Of a stretch of DNA of 38,903 bases, positions 37,038 through 38,903 are shown one piece after another. Under the pieces are notes generated by a model. The model worked only from the letters and a program-made list of their open reading frames with translations. It did not search any database and had not been told where the DNA came from. The position numbers and the translations under genes were made by a program. Origin of the DNA: an uncultured Clostridia bacterium. Its GTDB lineage: Bacteria > Bacillota > Clostridia > Lachnospirales > Lachnospiraceae. The stretch is from positions 1-38,903 of the forward strand of contig CAMOSC010000005.1 of assembly GCA_946624325.1 (NCBI GenBank), written 5' to 3'. Each line of letters opens with the position of its first letter. Position 1 is the first letter of the stretch.

Positions 37038-37064
37038 TTAGCACTCATGACTATTGAGTGCTAA
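37038..37064. promoter_or_regulatory. CIRCE operator (HrcA binding site)
   Basis: TTAGCACTC, nine bases, GAGTGCTAA: a perfect match to the consensus CIRCE element. It begins about at the transcription start of the promoter upstream, where bound HrcA would block initiation until heat shock. Confidence 0.97.
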
Positions 37065-37144
37065 GAAACTGACTTTGAATGATCCCCAAAGCATAGAGGG
37101 CATTCCGCATCAGTTTCGAAATCCGCCGAAAGGAGGCGCCAAGA

Positions 37145-38903
37145 ATGATTACGGTTCCTGTTTACAATATGGTTATCCTTCCCGGAATTACCTTCTATTT
37201 CCAGGGAAGCTATTTTAAAGAACTTGCAGGCTGCGATCCGGAGGTGGGGGATGAAGTCCTGTTTCTGCCCCTGAAGGAAGAGAAGGAGCGCAAGGATATT
37301 GAGGCTGATGATTTCTGCCGGGTCGGCGTTTCCGGTACGGTGGAGAGCATCAATGAGGAGGGCAGCGTAGGCATCAGGACAGTGGGCCGCATCACCATTG
37401 AGTCCGTGGATGTGATGAAGCAGCAGCCCGGGGCCGATGAGAAGGAAGGCGAAAAGACCTTTGTCGTGCATTATTCCGACCGGCCCGAGGAGGAGGATCT
37501 GGAGCAGGAGGAGCGCAATGCCCGGTTCGTGGCGGCCCGGACTGCCCTGATCCAGTTTACCGCCGGCTTTCAGTGGGGCATGATTGTGCGCAGCTATATC
37601 ATGCAGTGGAAGACCATGGGCGAGATGGTTGCCATGATGTCCTCAAGGCTTACCATCACCGCTGAAGAGAAATACGCCATCATTGCGGCGGATAAAATTT
37701 CCGAACGGACCGAGCTGATGGAGCAGGCCATCTATGAATTCATAGAGCTCTCCCGCATCAGCAATGAGGCCGAGAGCGACGCTGCCAGAACCAACGAGAA
37801 GCTTTACCGGGAGGATTCGCTGAAGAAGCAGATTTCCTTCCTGCAGAAGGAGCTGGATGCGATGCATCCGGAAAGCATCTCGGATGTACGGCGCTTTGAA
37901 CTGGCGATCCAGGATTCCAAAATGAACGAGACCGCCCGCAAGGAGGCGACCAAGGTTCTCAACCGCATGAAGCAGGAGGGGCAGAACAGTCCGGAGTACG
38001 GTCTTCTCTATGATTATCTGGATTTTGTCACGACCCTTTCCTGGGAAGCGGAGGAATTGCCGGATATCGATCTGAAGGAGGCAGAGGCCGTGCTGGATGA
38101 GGACCATTACGGCCTGAGGAAAGCGAAGCAGCGTATTCTGCAGCAGATCGCCGTGATGAGTCTGAATAAAAAACAGTCCGGCTCCATTCTGCTGTTCGTC
38201 GGTGCGCCGGGTACCGGCAAGACCAGCATCGGACAGAGCATCGCCAGAGCACTGAAGCGCAAATATGTGCGCGTCAGCCTGGGCGGTATCCGCGATGAGG
38301 CGGAGATCCGCGGTCACAGGCGCACCTACATAGGGGCCATGGCCGGCCGCATTATGGACGGAATCCGCAAGAGCGGTGCAGCCAACCCGGTCATGGTGCT
38401 GGATGAGGTGGACAAGCTCACAAAGGATTTTGCGGGTGATCCCTCGAGTGCCCTGCTCGAAGTGCTGGATCCGGAGCAGAACAGCACCTTCACGGACCAT
38501 TACATGAATGTCCCCTATGATCTTTCCAACGTGCTTTTTGTCTGCACGGCCAATACTACGGACACCATACCGGAGCCGCTGCTGAACCGCATGGAGGTGA
38601 TCGACTTCCCGGGCTATACCGCCACGGAGAAATATCAGATTGCCAAAAAGCACCTGATCCCGAAGGCCATGAAGGCTGCCGGCATCAAGGCATCACAGCT
38701 GCGGGTAAGCGAGGAAGCGGTCCGCACCGTGATCTCCGATTACACCATGGAATCCGGCGTGCGGGGCCTGAAGAAATGCATGGATACCCTGTGCAGGGTG
38801 GCGGCCGTAAAACTCGTCACGGGGGAACAGAAATCCCTGACCGTGAGCACCAAAAAGCTGAAGGAATTTCTGGACCGCAAGCCCATCCGCCCTGACCGCA
38901 TGC
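37145..38903 (+). CDS. lon: ATP-dependent protease Lon (5' part, runs off the window)
   Basis: ATG 37145 lies 8 nt after AAAGGAGG. 586 residues are in the window. The N-terminal substrate domain (MITVPVYNMVILPGITFYFQ) and the long helical region with the Lon motif REDSLKKQISFLQKELD lead to the AAA+ module: Walker A G-A-P-G-T-G-K-T-S (about residue 352), LGGIRDEAEIRGHRRTYIGA, Walker B PVMVLDEVDKL, and L-L-E-V-L-D-P-E-Q-N. The Ser-Lys protease domain would follow outside. Lon degrades misfolded and regulatory proteins in the cytosol. The ORF track omits it because it has no stop here. It is under a CIRCE operator. Confidence 0.96.
   Translation, partial: MITVPVYNMVILPGITFYFQGSYFKELAGCDPEVGDEVLFLPLKEEKERKDIEADDFCRVGVSGTVESINEEGSVGIRTVGRITIESVDVMKQQPGADEKEGEKTFVVHYSDRPEEEDLEQEERNARFVAARTALIQFTAGFQWGMIVRSYIMQWKTMGEMVAMMSSRLTITAEEKYAIIAADKISERTELMEQAIYEFIELSRISNEAESDAARTNEKLYREDSLKKQISFLQKELDAMHPESISDVRRFELAIQDSKMNETARKEATKVLNRMKQEGQNSPEYGLLYDYLDFVTTLSWEAEELPDIDLKEAEAVLDEDHYGLRKAKQRILQQIAVMSLNKKQSGSILLFVGAPGTGKTSIGQSIARALKRKYVRVSLGGIRDEAEIRGHRRTYIGAMAGRIMDGIRKSGAANPVMVLDEVDKLTKDFAGDPSSALLEVLDPEQNSTFTDHYMNVPYDLSNVLFVCTANTTDTIPEPLLNRMEVIDFPGYTATEKYQIAKKHLIPKAMKAAGIKASQLRVSEEAVRTVISDYTMESGVRGLKKCMDTLCRVAAVKLVTGEQKSLTVSTKKLKEFLDRKPIRPDRM

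Noticed and set aside
37643-38653. 336-residue minus-strand ORF
   Set aside because: Antisense to lon, whose Walker motifs are unmistakable.

Overview
The window looks like chromosomal DNA from a GC-rich member of the Clostridia, most likely Lachnospiraceae. The reasons are: strong AGGAGG-type ribosome binding sites, a large (Bacillus-type) SRP RNA, a perfect CIRCE operator, a Gram-positive LexA-type box, an LPXTG sorting signal remnant, and the dnaX-ybaB-recR cluster. No taxon can be named from the sequence alone.

Region 1 (about 1-4000) is AT-richer than the rest and is a graveyard of accessory genes. It holds a small HTH regulator with a palindrome in its promoter, a C-terminal Rpn-nuclease fragment, a transposase tail, one intact Rpn/PD-(D/E)XK gene, an SfsA-like gene without its usual central motif, a frameshifted helicase remnant, a BrnT/BrnA toxin-antitoxin pair, and an orphan LPFTG cell-wall-sorting tail. 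Region 2 (4-13 kb) carries an acetyltransferase, a metallo-beta-lactamase-fold hydrolase, a peptide-type solute-binding protein with long Glu/Thr-rich insertions, the SRP RNA (minus strand), a MATE transporter and an intracellular GH43 enzyme. Region 3 (13-21.3 kb) is the housekeeping run dnaX-ybaB-recR, followed by a giant acidic TPR protein with an AAA-like but P-loop-less C terminus, a CvpA-like protein, tRNA-Cys and a tiny 21-codon gene. Region 4 (21.3-31 kb) has a YgjP-like metallopeptidase, methionine transporter genes metN and metI separated by about 610 bp of AT-rich DNA that includes an SOS-type promoter, a HAD hydrolase, and a sugar cluster of isomerase, split transketolase and FGGY kinase. 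Region 5 (31-39 kb) has an MsrA-Nudix fusion, a minus-strand run (acidic membrane protein, sialate O-acetylesterase family enzyme, Card1/DUF1887-like CARF nuclease), a small monooxygenase, and the start of lon behind a CIRCE operator.

The most striking structure is not a gene. At least three families of palindromic intergenic repeats are scattered through the window: A, about 155 bp with 18-bp terminal inverted repeats, eight copies; B, a GATGGGCGG hairpin with optional 138-bp modules; C, an approximately 85-bp hairpin unit. Eight of these insertions end only 19-32 nt before a start codon, leaving just the Shine-Dalgarno between repeat and gene, so they form the 5' leader or intercistronic RNA of unrelated genes. 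This could be insertion bias of a non-autonomous element or a distributed post-transcriptional control layer; the sequence alone cannot decide.
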